Shown piece by piece: positions 43,369 through 51,691 of a stretch of DNA of 64,000 nt. Below the pieces are notes generated by a model, which was not told the DNA's origin, did not search any database, and saw nothing but the letters and a program-made list of their open reading frames with translations. The position numbers and the translations under genes were made by a program. Position 1 is the stretch's first letter; every line of letters begins with the position of its first letter. Source of the stretch: Pseudomonadota bacterium (GTDB lineage: Bacteria; Bdellovibrionota; Bacteriovoracia; Bacteriovoracales; Bacteriovoracaceae); contig JAIYBW010000006.1 in NCBI GenBank assembly GCA_027488375.1, positions 62,001 through 126,000 on the forward strand, read 5' to 3'.

Positions 43369-43444
43369 GATAAAATCCTGTAATATTAGCTAGTTAATAA
43401 TTATTTAGAGTTTAACCATCTAAATTGCTTCAGTTTTTATTAAT

Positions 43445-43465
43445 GCCCTGCCGATAAGAGAGGGC
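43445..43465 (+). promoter_or_regulatory. Short GC hairpin over a ribosome site
   Basis: GCCCT at 43445-43449 can pair with AGGGC at 43461-43465. The second arm contains the AGAGAGGG ribosome site of the gene starting at 43468. The stem is only 5 bp but GC-rich. It may lower translation; chance is also possible. Confidence 0.25.
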
Positions 43466-43467
43466 CT

Positions 43468-44181
43468 ATGATAAATCGATTAGTTACTATTATTATATTT
43501 TTATTTTCTTTCTCGGTTCTGGCCCAGACGGAATGTCATGAAGAAAAGCAAAACCTTTTAAGTGAGTTCATCCCCACAAGTTTTGATAAAGGACGCTCAA
43601 CTGTTGGTGCTGATGTGGTTGTGCCCATAAAATTAAAAATCCAAGACTTTATCTCATCTCGTCCCGATCTTTTGATTACTGATATTTCGATTGATTCCAT
43701 GTCCTCTAGAGCTCCATTTTTTATCAGTAAAACACTCATTGACCCGCGAAGTGATGAGCGGAATTTTGAGCTCGCTCAAGAGAGGGCCATATTTGCTGCC
43801 AAAGCCTTGGAAGAAATTAAGAATTCCCGCTCTGAACATTCTTCTATCAAAATAACGACGAAAGCTTTTTTGGCCGGCCCTGCTTTTAATCGAATTGATT
43901 TAAATACTCGCTTTGTCACCAAGATGACACCTGGATTCGATGAGAAAATGAGAGCCCTTTTTGAAGAGAATAAGGAATTTTACATCAATCAAGCTCTAGT
44001 GAAGTCTCCACAAGAATTGATGGATGAAACTAAATTTGTGAATTATTACCAGGCAAAATTTAAAGCCTTTCAAGGGTTTAAATTAAGTATTCTTGGATAT
44101 ATCAAAAGTGATCTTAAATGTTCTGAGGATAAAGCCTCAAAAAATAAAAAAATGATGCCTTCAAAGACGACTAAGCAGTAA
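43468..44181 (+). CDS. Exported protein with OmpA-like C-terminal pattern, 237 aa
   Basis: The signal peptide MINRLVTIIIFLFSFSVLAQ is cleaved after VLA. The central part has ITDISIDSMSSRAPFFISKT followed by RNFELAQERAIFAAKALEEI. The spacing of a beta strand followed by N-x-x-L-A-x-x-R-A-x-x-x-x-x-x-L is like the peptidoglycan-binding region of OmpA domains, although the canonical TD-x-x-G and N-x-x-LS-x-x-RA residues are partly lost. The tail is Lys-rich (SKNKKMMPSKTTKQ). It may bind cell wall or be a degenerate relative; I am not certain. It is convergent with the EamA permease gene, overlapping 11 bp. Confidence 0.6.
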   Translation: MINRLVTIIIFLFSFSVLAQTECHEEKQNLLSEFIPTSFDKGRSTVGADVVVPIKLKIQDFISSRPDLLITDISIDSMSSRAPFFISKTLIDPRSDERNFELAQERAIFAAKALEEIKNSRSEHSSIKITTKAFLAGPAFNRIDLNTRFVTKMTPGFDEKMRALFEENKEFYINQALVKSPQELMDETKFVNYYQAKFKAFQGFKLSILGYIKSDLKCSEDKASKNKKMMPSKTTKQ

Positions 44182-45082
44182 CCATTAAATAAAATCCAAC
44201 CGTAAAGAAACTGAAAGCTCCAATGAGATACTTTCCAGGTAGTTTTTTATAATAAACGCATTCAAGAAGTGAGACCCAGACAGGCCCTGTGATGGCAATT
44301 GAAGTCAGCATGCCTACATGAGCATGTTTTAAGGCTGCCAAGTAGAGAGTGAGAGAGAGGAAGCAACCGATAAAACTCGCCGACAAAATGACGGTTTTTT
44401 CTTTGAGAGCAATTTTAGTCAAATCTTGATAAAGGCGCTGATAGCTTTTTGGATTAATGAGGAGAAATCCAATGAGGGCGCCCAGGCAACGGATCACATT
44501 GACTTGAAATGTTTGGAGATCAGGATCATGCTCATAGGCCGTTCTGGTTAAGACAATGCCAAGAGCATCCAAACAAATTCCACTAAATGCCCAGAGAAAA
44601 CTCTTGAGGTCCCAATGACCAACAGATTTATTTCTTTCTAGCATGAAAATAAAAACACAAACCATCATGCAAAGAAAGGCAACCACATGTTGAGTATGAA
44701 AAAATTGGGCCAGAAAAAAGTAGCCATATATACCAAGTATTAAAGGTTGGAAGCTATAAAGAACTAATGAGCGTCCTGCTCCTAATGTAGTAAACGCCTT
44801 AAAAATAAAAATATCTCCCAGGCATAGTCCCACAAGGCCACTTAATAAAAGCAAAATAAATGAAGCTGGACTTATGGACACAAATTGTTGCGAGAGCGCC
44901 ATGGCAATTAAAAATGCAATAAAAGCGGTAAACACTTTAATTTGATTAATCCAAACTGAGGAAAAGCGCTTGGCGTAAATAGAATAAATAAGACTAGCCG
45001 AGGAGTAGGCCAAATTTGCGCCAATTGCTAGACCATACACTTCAAATGAATTCAAATCTCTTCCTTTGTTCACTGCCTTCAT
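44171..45082 (-). CDS. EamA/DMT-family permease
   Basis: The protein is about 303 residues with ten predicted membrane helices in two EamA repeats. Examples are GLAIGANLAYSSASLIYSIY, AFIAFLIAMALSQQFV, ILLLLSGLVGLCLGDIFIFK, LGILTRTAYEHDPDLQTF-like loops and a final YLIGAFSFFTVGFYLMV. The substrate is unknown (metabolites or amino acids in other DMT members). I place the start at the ATG at 45082 (MKAVNKGRDLNSF), because the upstream in-frame ATG at 45106 would overlap the divergent msrB start at 45098. Neither start has a strong ribosome site. Confidence 0.8.
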   Translation of the reverse strand: MKAVNKGRDLNSFEVYGLAIGANLAYSSASLIYSIYAKRFSSVWINQIKVFTAFIAFLIAMALSQQFVSISPASFILLLLSGLVGLCLGDIFIFKAFTTLGAGRSLVLYSFQPLILGIYGYFFLAQFFHTQHVVAFLCMMVCVFIFMLERNKSVGHWDLKSFLWAFSGICLDALGIVLTRTAYEHDPDLQTFQVNVIRCLGALIGFLLINPKSYQRLYQDLTKIALKEKTVILSASFIGCFLSLTLYLAALKHAHVGMLTSIAITGPVWVSLLECVYYKKLPGKYLIGAFSFFTVGFYLMVTA

Positions 45083-45097
45083 ACTATAATCTCGCTC

Positions 45098-45490
45098 ATG
45101 AGTCATGAAGATTGGAAAAAAAAATTAACTCCTGAACAATTTAATGTTTGTCGCATGGGTGGCACTGAAAGCCCTTACTCAGGTAAGTACTATCATCACA
45201 AAGAAGAGGGGACCTATATCTGTGTCGCCTGTAAACAGCCGCTTTTTGAGTCTTTAACTAAATTTGAATCTGGCTCAGGATGGCCCAGTTTTTTTGAAGT
45301 GATGCAATCTCAGGCCGTGAAACTTAAAGAAGATTTTAGCTATGGCATGCATCGGGTAGAAGTCCTTTGCTCAAATTGTGAGTCTCATCTCGGTCATGTG
45401 TTTGATGATGGCCCACGGCCAACAGGTAAAAGGTACTGTATTAATTCCATTGCCCTGGATTTTATTCCTCTGCAAAAGGATCAAAAATGA
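45098..45490 (+). CDS. msrB: Peptide methionine (R)-S-oxide reductase MsrB
   Basis: MsrB repairs oxidised methionine R-sulfoxide in proteins. The 130-residue protein shows the two zinc CxxC pairs (VACKQPL and LCSNCESH), the substrate loop GSGWPSFFEVM, HLGHVFDDGPRPTG, and the catalytic region KRYCINSIALDF with the active-site cysteine. There is no signal peptide, so it is cytoplasmic. Its stop overlaps the apaG start by 4 bp, so the two are coupled. The ATG at 45098 lies just outside the divergent permease start. Confidence 0.94.
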   Translation: MSHEDWKKKLTPEQFNVCRMGGTESPYSGKYYHHKEEGTYICVACKQPLFESLTKFESGSGWPSFFEVMQSQAVKLKEDFSYGMHRVEVLCSNCESHLGHVFDDGPRPTGKRYCINSIALDFIPLQKDQK

Positions 45491-45888
45491 GTGATGCCTA
45501 TATTTCGCAAAATAATGAATTTAAAATAGAAGTTAAAACTGAATTTGATTTTGATCAATCAAATCCAATCAACTTTCAATATCTCTTTCGCTACACCATT
45601 CTCATTACAAATGAGGGAGAAGTGTCAGCGCAACTTCTCTCAAGGAAGTGGAATATTAAAGATGCTCGGGGAGAAATCAAAATAGTTGAAGGTCCTGGAG
45701 TTGTGGGAAATCAGCCTTTATTTGATCCTGGGATGAGTTTTGAGTACTCGAGTTTTTGCCCACTACCAACCATGACTGGAGAGATGTGGGGACATTTTAA
45801 TATGATCAATAAGTATGGCCAGAGTTTTAAGATCGAGACTCCGGTCTTTAAATTTCATGTGCCTCAGGAATTTATTGATCGGTATTAG
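45487..45888 (+). CDS. apaG: ApaG-domain protein
   Basis: The 133-residue protein is a single ApaG fibronectin-III-like beta domain. Signatures are FRYTILITNEGEVSAQLLSR, KWNIKDARGEIKIVEGPGVV, GNQPLFDPGMSFEYSSFCPL and GEMWGHFNMINKYGQSF. ApaG is historically tied to cobalt/magnesium handling and diadenosine tetraphosphate metabolism in enterobacteria, but its molecular role is not settled. It is coupled to msrB upstream, and its end overlaps the end of a small minus-strand gene by 17 bp. Confidence 0.92.
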   Translation: MSDAYISQNNEFKIEVKTEFDFDQSNPINFQYLFRYTILITNEGEVSAQLLSRKWNIKDARGEIKIVEGPGVVGNQPLFDPGMSFEYSSFCPLPTMTGEMWGHFNMINKYGQSFKIETPVFKFHVPQEFIDRY

Positions 45889-46054
45889 CGAGGTCGATAA
45901 ATCTTTGATCTAAAAGCTTTAAAGCTTCTTTTAAATCAACCATAACCTCATCCTTGGGAATGTGATCAAATTTCTTATCCTTAAGAATGTCATGCATGAT
46001 CCGTAGTCTTTCCAAAAGATTGAGGATGTCGTGGGAGATGTGCTTTTTATCCAT
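45872..46054 (-). CDS. Small helical protein, 60 aa, with an H-box-like motif
   Basis: The protein starts MDKKHISHDILNLLERLRIM and continues as charged amphipathic helix to LANTDQ. The HISHDILNLL segment looks like the H-box of sensor kinases (S-H-D/E-L-x-x-P), and two helices of this length could form a dimerising hairpin, but no ATP-binding domain is present. The ATG overlaps the stop of the FAHD1-like gene by 8 bp, so the two are cotranscribed, which supports it as a real gene. Function unknown; a histidine phosphotransfer or regulatory role is only a guess. Confidence 0.6.
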   Translation of the reverse strand: MDKKHISHDILNLLERLRIMHDILKDKKFDHIPKDEVMVDLKEALKLLDQRFIDLANTDQ

Positions 46055-46643
46055 GATGAGCTTCTAGCTGGAATTTTAGATCAATCGGTCCAAATTTCAT
46101 TTCAACCAAATCAAGGGGCTTAAGAGGACCAACTCCAGAGGGAGTTCCGGTAAAAATCAAGTCTCCATCACAAAGCGGGAAGTATTGATCAATGTAATGA
46201 ATCATTTCATTGGGCTTCATGATAGCTTGAGTGAGCTGAGATTCCTGACGAGTTTCTCCATTGATTTTGAGAGTGAACAACGTCTCTTCCCAATTTCCAA
46301 AGTCTCTCACTCCATAAATGGGAGAGCATAAAGCAGAGTTTTTAAAAACCTTAGAAATCTCCCAGGGATGTCCCTTAGATTTTAATTCTTTTTGCGTTTC
46401 TCTTAAGGTGAGGTCGAGACCAAGACCGAGTCCAATAATATTTTTTTTATAAAGCTTAAAGACAACTTCGCACTCATGATGAATGACTCCACGATGCCAG
46501 GGAAGTTGAAGTGTCGAGTCATTTTTTAACTCTTTAAAAACGCTTGGAGGTTTAAGAAAGAGTACTGGCTTTTCCGGAGCTGCTTCCTTCATTTCTGCAA
46601 TATGATCTTTATAATTTTTGCCCAAACAAATGATTTTATCCAT
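46047..46643 (-). CDS. FAH-family acylpyruvase/decarboxylase (FAHD1-like)
   Basis: This small FAH-fold enzyme is about 198 residues from the ATG at 46643. It starts MDKIICLGKNYKDHIAEMKE, with LPWHRGVIHHECEVVFKL supplying acidic metal ligands. GLGLDLTLRETQKELKSKGH and LIFTGTPSGVGPLKPLDLVE close the core. The size fits FAHD1/YcgM-type enzymes that cut acylpyruvates or decarboxylate oxaloacetate, not the longer fumarylacetoacetase at 1572. An in-frame ATG at 46691 would add 16 residues with no family support. The substrate is not certain. Confidence 0.8.
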   Translation of the reverse strand: MDKIICLGKNYKDHIAEMKEAAPEKPVLFLKPPSVFKELKNDSTLQLPWHRGVIHHECEVVFKLYKKNIIGLGLGLDLTLRETQKELKSKGHPWEISKVFKNSALCSPIYGVRDFGNWEETLFTLKINGETRQESQLTQAIMKPNEMIHYIDQYFPLCDGDLIFTGTPSGVGPLKPLDLVEMKFGPIDLKFQLEAHHG

Positions 46644-46700
46644 GCCACAAAGCATAGTCATGTGCTTTTTGATTGGCAAATTGAAACCCACGGCCCTAAG

Positions 46701-46991
46701 ATGATTTTGATGCTTAAACGTTTAAATTTCTTAAACTTAACTCTTTTTCTCTTCATCTCGTTTGTGGCCCCCTACGTGTCGGCCCAAGGGGTGAGCCTTG
46801 CCTTTTCTCAAAATCCTGAAGAATGCACTAAATCATTAGAGAAAGATTTTTTTGATGATTTTTCGCTTGATGAAAAATTCTTTTGTGATGACCAAATATT
46901 TCTTTTTTTAACAGTTTCTTTTCCGAACTACCTTGAACTCAAACCACAAAATTCTCCTGATGACCTTTTAAGGCCTCCGCGTTTTTCTTAG
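46701..46991 (+). CDS. Small exported protein of unknown function, 96 aa
   Basis: From 46701 it reads MILMLKRLNFLNLTLFLFIS, then FVAPYVSAQGVSLAF, a signal peptide cleaved after VSA. The mature protein is only about 70 residues, acidic, with two cysteines (PEECTKSLEK and EKFFCDDQIF) and a proline-rich tail ending PDDLLRPPRFS. The frame is open further left to 46602, but that part overlaps the divergent hydrolase start and lacks a ribosome site. It ends 41 bp before the SulP gene. No family recognised. Confidence 0.5.
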   Translation: MILMLKRLNFLNLTLFLFISFVAPYVSAQGVSLAFSQNPEECTKSLEKDFFDDFSLDEKFFCDDQIFLFLTVSFPNYLELKPQNSPDDLLRPPRFS

Positions 46992-47032
46992 ATTTTTTGT
47001 TTTCAATTACTAAATATTTTTAGGAAAACCTT

Positions 47033-48574
47033 ATGAATTTTAATTCAGTGAAAAAAGACATTCAGTCTTCACTCGTCGTTTTTTTAGTCGCACTCCCTTT
47101 ATGTCTTGGGATTGCACTGGCCTCAAATGCACCTTTAGCGGCCGGTATTTTTTCAGGCATTATTGGTGGAATTGTGATTGGGATGATGAGTGGCTCACAG
47201 ATCAGTGTTTCTGGCCCTGCCAATACTCTGACCTTGGTTTTTGCAGCGGGCATGGCGAGTCTTGGTTCACTTGAGGCCATGGCCTTGGCCGTTTTTTTAG
47301 CAGGACTTATTCAAGTGTTTTTTAGTTTCCTAAGAGGCGGGGTGATTGGAGATTTTTTTCCAAATGCTGTGATTAAAGGAATGCTCGCAGCGATTGGTAT
47401 TATTCTCATCTTAAAACAGTTTCCTCATGCTGTTGGTTATGATGTGGATTACATGGGGGACGATGCTTTTTTTGAAAAATCTGGGAACAATACCTTTGGG
47501 CAGATCATAAATGCTTTTCAATTCATTCATCCTGGAGCTGTCCTTGTTTCAATCATGAGTTTGGCCATTATGCTAGGTTGGGATAAAGGAGCGATTAAGG
47601 GATTTCGTTTTTTTCAAATTATTCCAGGTGCCCTCATGGCGATTCTAGGCGCCGTGATAGTCAATTCTCTATTTAAGTCATTTTTTCCAGCTGTACTGAT
47701 TGACGGGGAACACCTCGTAAATCTTCCTTTTGAAGGGGGATTTAGAGAATTAGTGGATCAAGTTAAAGCACCCGCCTGGGAAATGCTTAAAAATCCTAAA
47801 ATCTACCCGATTGCTTTTTCCATTGCCATCATTGGCTCGCTAGAAAGTCTTTTGTCTGTAGATGCAGCTGATAAATTTGATGAGCATGGACGATTTACCA
47901 ATAAAAATCGTGAGCTACTCGCTCAAGGTGTGGGGAATGCCTTATGTGGACTTGTAGGGGGAATCCCTGTGGCCTCCGTCATTGTTCGATCTTCTGTGAA
48001 CGTAAATGCTGGGGCCCAATCAAAACTTTCCTCTATTTTTCACGGAGGCTGGATCCTGTTAAGTGTGGTGTTTATCCCTCATCTCTTAAACAAAATTCCT
48101 CTGCCTGTTTTGGCCTCCGTTCTTCTACTCGTGGGATATAAATTATCTCGACCGGGACTTTTTATCTCAATGTACCGCAAAGGCTGGAATCAGTTTATTC
48201 CCTTTATTGTGACAGTGCTGGCGATACTTTTTAGTAATCTTCTTATTGGAATTAGCATTGGGATGATAATTGGATTTATCTTTGTCATACGTTCTAATAT
48301 TCATAAATCAATTGTCGAAGTAAACGCAGATAATAGATATCTCATACGTTTTTATAAAGATGTTTCTTTTTTACAGAAAGCGGAGTTACAAAAAATATTT
48401 TTAACCATCCCTGAAAATGCCAATGTGGTGATTGATGGTTCACAAGGTGTTTTTGTAGATGATGATATCATTGATGTGATTGAAGAGTTTATCAAACGCG
48501 GGCAGACGATGGGGATAACGGTTCAACTAAAAAAATCGTCACTTGCCCTTTGTCCTATTTTTAAAGAGGTTTAA
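47033..48574 (+). CDS. SulP-family anion transporter (probable bicarbonate)
   Basis: This 513-residue SulP/SLC26-type carrier has about 12-14 membrane spans and a short C-terminal STAS-like part. Visible are VVFLVALPLCLGIALASNAP, SGSQISVSGPANTLTLVFAA (transport core), GVIGDFFPNAVIKGMLAAIG, SIAIIGSLESLLSVDAADKF and GLVGGIPVASVIVRSSVNVN. The C-terminus has NVVIDGSQGVFVDDDIIDVI. It is followed directly by a beta-carbonic anhydrase gene, a known pairing of bicarbonate-type SulP (BicA-like) with a CA. Sulfate cannot be ruled out by sequence. A second SulP lies at 52444. Confidence 0.88.
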   Translation: MNFNSVKKDIQSSLVVFLVALPLCLGIALASNAPLAAGIFSGIIGGIVIGMMSGSQISVSGPANTLTLVFAAGMASLGSLEAMALAVFLAGLIQVFFSFLRGGVIGDFFPNAVIKGMLAAIGIILILKQFPHAVGYDVDYMGDDAFFEKSGNNTFGQIINAFQFIHPGAVLVSIMSLAIMLGWDKGAIKGFRFFQIIPGALMAILGAVIVNSLFKSFFPAVLIDGEHLVNLPFEGGFRELVDQVKAPAWEMLKNPKIYPIAFSIAIIGSLESLLSVDAADKFDEHGRFTNKNRELLAQGVGNALCGLVGGIPVASVIVRSSVNVNAGAQSKLSSIFHGGWILLSVVFIPHLLNKIPLPVLASVLLLVGYKLSRPGLFISMYRKGWNQFIPFIVTVLAILFSNLLIGISIGMIIGFIFVIRSNIHKSIVEVNADNRYLIRFYKDVSFLQKAELQKIFLTIPENANVVIDGSQGVFVDDDIIDVIEEFIKRGQTMGITVQLKKSSLALCPIFKEV

Positions 48575-48575
48575 C

Positions 48576-49205
48576 ATGGATAGAATTAAGCATTTACTAC
48601 TAGAAAATAAAGCTTGGGCCCAAAGTCATTTAGATTTAAATCCAAATTACTTTAAAGATATGGCCCGAGACCAAAACCCTGAATACCTTTGGATTGGATG
48701 CTCTGACTCAAGAGTCCCAGAGTCTGAGATCACCAATAGTCGTCCTGGTGAAATTTTTGTTCACCGAAATATTGCGAATTTGGTTGTTCATACGGATACA
48801 AATTTTTTGAGTGTTTTAAGTTATGCTGTTCACTCACTTAAGGTTCCCCATGTGATTGTCTGTGGACATTATAATTGTGGAGGAGTTCGTGCCGCCTTAG
48901 CGCAAAATAGTTTTGGACTCATTGATAACTGGGTAAGAAATATTAAAGATACTTATTTTACTCATAAGTTTGAGATAGATGGTGCGAAGTCAGAAAACGA
49001 GCGCGTGAATAAACTCGTCGAATTTAATGTTATGGAACAAGTTAAAAATCTTGCTCATACCTCAATTATTCAGAGGGCGTGGCATGAGCGTCAAGCTCCC
49101 CATATTCATGGTTGGGTTTATGACTTGAATCAGGGATTACTCAAAGAACTAGTAACGATGGGGCCTGAGAGTAAATTAGATTCAGTTTATAAATATGATT
49201 TTTAA
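48576..49205 (+). CDS. can: Beta-class carbonic anhydrase
   Basis: The enzyme interconverts CO2 and bicarbonate. From the ATG at 48576 (AAAGAGG 7 bases ahead) it has 209 residues. Zinc ligands are in IGCSDSRVPESE (Cys, with catalytic Asp-Arg) and VIVCGHYNCGGVRAALA (His and Cys). PGEIFVHRNIANLVVHTD is the usual middle motif. There is no signal peptide, so it works in the cytoplasm, where it would convert bicarbonate imported by the preceding SulP protein. It starts 1 base after the SulP stop, indicating one transcript. Confidence 0.94.
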   Translation: MDRIKHLLLENKAWAQSHLDLNPNYFKDMARDQNPEYLWIGCSDSRVPESEITNSRPGEIFVHRNIANLVVHTDTNFLSVLSYAVHSLKVPHVIVCGHYNCGGVRAALAQNSFGLIDNWVRNIKDTYFTHKFEIDGAKSENERVNKLVEFNVMEQVKNLAHTSIIQRAWHERQAPHIHGWVYDLNQGLLKELVTMGPESKLDSVYKYDF

Positions 49206-49870
49206 TTCCAAGTAGAATTAATCCAGTCTCTCTCATGACTTAATAGAGGATTGAGAGAGAATTTTCCTTCGGGCCCATAAGAAAGAGTTGAATGAATCGC
49301 TACAAGATACATCTGACCATTTTCTTGAACATAGATCGGCCCACCAGAATCACCGGAGTATGAGTACATGTCATTGAGTTCAAGAGTTTCCTCTTGAGTC
49401 TTTAATGATTTCATCACAGGAGTGATAAGGGTGCGGGCATTGAGTCCTGATCTTGCTCCAAAACCAATTCTTAAAAGACGACCTTTCACTTGTTTTGCTG
49501 ATTTAGCAATTGGATAAAAGATTGTTGTCTCAGGTAGTTTTGCATTTAATTTAAGACGAGCAATATCGGAGCGGTAATTTGATTTTTCTTTATTATAGCT
49601 AGGATGAAGTTCAAAACTTTTTACTGTCCAAGAATCTGCTTTCGGATCATAAGCTGATTGATTAAAAACTTTGATATCGATAATCTCGCCTTCAAGACAA
49701 TGAGCGGCTGTCAGAACGACATCTTTATCAATCGCCACACCACTGCAAGTAAATTTTCCTTGAGGTCGAGTGACTTCGATGACGAGACTTGCGTTAAAAT
49801 TACTCCAATCAATTTCTTGCGCAAAAGCATTAATCATAAGGCCCACCATAATCCCTGGTATATATTTCAC
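49202..49870 (-). CDS. Trypsin-like serine protease, exported
   Basis: The 222-residue S1 family protease has a signal peptide (MKYIPGIMVGLMINAFAQ). The catalytic triad is complete: His57 in VVLTAAHC, Asp102 in YRSDIARLKLNA and Ser175 in YSYSGDSGGPIY. A TCSGVAIDKD segment precedes the active-site His. There is no clear propeptide, so it may be active after signal cleavage. Predatory bacteria export many such enzymes. It stands alone between the carbonic anhydrase and the sensor kinase, overlapping the CA 3' end by 4 bp. Confidence 0.92.
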   Translation of the reverse strand: MKYIPGIMVGLMINAFAQEIDWSNFNASLVIEVTRPQGKFTCSGVAIDKDVVLTAAHCLEGEIIDIKVFNQSAYDPKADSWTVKSFELHPSYNKEKSNYRSDIARLKLNAKLPETTIFYPIAKSAKQVKGRLLRIGFGARSGLNARTLITPVMKSLKTQEETLELNDMYSYSGDSGGPIYVQENGQMYLVAIHSTLSYGPEGKFSLNPLLSHERDWINSTWN

Positions 49871-49903
49871 AATCCCTCCATGGGTTTGTGCTTGTCGCCG
49901 ACT

Positions 49904-49933
49904 ATTATAGCCATGGGAAAATTTCTGTGTCCA
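49904..49933 (-). promoter_or_regulatory. Promoter of the serine protease gene
   Basis: On the minus strand TGGACA (complement of 49928-49933) and a perfect TATAAT (complement of 49904-49909) are 18 bp apart. Transcription would begin near 49897, about 27 bases before the protease ATG at 49870. Confidence 0.6.
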
Positions 49934-50020
49934 AGGTGCAATTTGATACTCGATAAGAATGATAGGATTTGTTAGATCCTCATCATTAACCTACTGAAAA
50001 TACAATTGACTCAAAACGAA

Positions 50021-51691
50021 CTAGATCAGGATCTGAAAGCAGGCCCCTTTAGGATTTGAGACGTAATGAATTTCAGCTTGGTGGAGATCAAGAATTTTCT
50101 TCGTGATCGCAAGCCCCAACCCTGTACCTTTTCGCTTAGGATCCGTTGAAACTTTCATTTTTCTTTCAAAGAGGGAAGGAAGCTCTTTTGGATCAATTCC
50201 TGGGCCCTGATCTTCAAAACGAATGAGAACCTTCGTATTAGACATACTGATTGAAATCGTAATCGTCGAGTTTCTTGGACTAAAATCAATTGAGTTATCT
50301 AAAAGATTTAAAAAGGCTGATTTTAAAAGTTCTGGGAGAACATTTTTATCCAAGGCCTGCAGAGCATCGGTAAGCTCCTCTTGAAGATTTAAGCGAATCG
50401 TGATGGATTTTTTTGAAGCCTTGGCCCCCACAAGAGAAATCGTTTCATTAAGGATTTCAAGAATATTTTCTTTCTCAAGAGGGATTGATTGAAGTGAATC
50501 GATTTGCCCCAAGAGTAAAAAGTCTTCCACCACTTTTATCAGATGATCGACCTCTTTTTTAACTTCCGGAATATTTTGTACGAGCTCATTAGGTTGCCCC
50601 AAATAATTGTGAATAATAGTGAGGGGGGTTTTAAGCTGATGAGAAACATTCTGAATAAATTCACTTCTTTCTTTTAAAAGAACTTGAACAACTTCTTCAC
50701 GATGACGCTTTTTATCATCTCTCCAAAACCAGAAAACAAGGAGGAGATAGATGGCAGCTTCCCAAAAAATTCTCGTTAGATGCTGATGATAGATCGCTTT
50801 TTTAATTGAATTTTCTGGAATTGTTGAGAGAAGATACCAGGTTCCAGAACTCTTTGGGAGCGGAAGGCGCGTAAAATTAAAGATATCATTTTTACGAGTA
50901 AAACTTCCTTGGAAAACAGTTTTTTTACTCAAGACTTTAAAGGTCTTTTCAGAGATATCTATTTTCTTTTTTGTGTACTCTTCCTCCTCAAGGAGAGGGT
51001 AACTAGCAACAGTGAATCCCTTATGATCAACGAGGAATTTTTCTGTGGCGAATGTTGGATCAAATGTTTGACCGACAAAAAGTTGAAATATTTCAGATCC
51101 ATCTATATTGAGAACAAGTAGTGCTTCGCGATTATTTTGATATTTAATTCTTTTAGAAACTCGAATGGCCGGTCTGATTGGATTTTCTGGAACCCCATTG
51201 ATAATATTGGCCTCCATCGAAGAAAAATAAAACTCCTCAAATTTAACCTGGCTTAATTCTTTAAAAAAATCTTGCCCTGAGAGGTTATAAAGATTTTTAG
51301 ACTGCTCATATTTTTTTGAATCTCGATTTTGAACAATTTTAAAAATCTCATTCCCTTCATTGGTCGCAATTCTGAGTTTAAAGTAGTGAGCATGTGTGTT
51401 TAAAAAATCAATCAGGTTATTGATATCTTTTTCTTGATTTTTACTGGCGAGGATAATCTGGATTTTCTTTTCAATAAAATTGAGGTCATCTTCAAGGCTA
51501 TAAAGGAGGCGGTAGACTTCACTGGAGAGTATTTTGTCGGACTGAATAATCTCGAGGGATATCTGTGCTTTTTTTTCTTGAATATTGAAACGAGTTAAAA
51601 AGAAGTCAATGATGATGACGCCAATGAGGAGAAGGATTGCAAAGAAGAGTGTTCTATTTTTAGATTTCAAATTATTCATGATTGAAGACAT
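50021..51691 (-). CDS. Sensor histidine kinase of the SulP-dab region
   Basis: The 556-residue membrane kinase has a first membrane helix near 14-33 (TLFFAILLLIGVIIIDFFL) and a large periplasmic sensor of about 270 residues, possibly a dCache type. A second helix lies near 308-325 (EAAIYLLLVFWFWRDD). The HisKA domain carries the phosphorylated His351 in IQNVSHQLKTPLTIIHNYL. The ATPase domain has LLDNSIDFSPRNSTITISI (N-box), RFEDQGPGIDPKELP and GTGLGLAITKKILDLH. It starts inside the response regulator stop region (20-bp overlap), so kinase and regulator are coupled. The ligand is unknown, but the flanking CO2/bicarbonate genes make it a candidate sensor. Confidence 0.92.
   Translation of the reverse strand: MSSIMNNLKSKNRTLFFAILLLIGVIIIDFFLTRFNIQEKKAQISLEIIQSDKILSSEVYRLLYSLEDDLNFIEKKIQIILASKNQEKDINNLIDFLNTHAHYFKLRIATNEGNEIFKIVQNRDSKKYEQSKNLYNLSGQDFFKELSQVKFEEFYFSSMEANIINGVPENPIRPAIRVSKRIKYQNNREALLVLNIDGSEIFQLFVGQTFDPTFATEKFLVDHKGFTVASYPLLEEEEYTKKKIDISEKTFKVLSKKTVFQGSFTRKNDIFNFTRLPLPKSSGTWYLLSTIPENSIKKAIYHQHLTRIFWEAAIYLLLVFWFWRDDKKRHREEVVQVLLKERSEFIQNVSHQLKTPLTIIHNYLGQPNELVQNIPEVKKEVDHLIKVVEDFLLLGQIDSLQSIPLEKENILEILNETISLVGAKASKKSITIRLNLQEELTDALQALDKNVLPELLKSAFLNLLDNSIDFSPRNSTITISISMSNTKVLIRFEDQGPGIDPKELPSLFERKMKVSTDPKRKGTGLGLAITKKILDLHQAEIHYVSNPKGACFQILI

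Noticed and set aside
43309-43467. Cobalamin or SAM riboswitch upstream of metH
   Set aside because: Only about 30 bases lie between the predicted start site and the GTG, too short for either class, and no B12-box-like sequence was seen.
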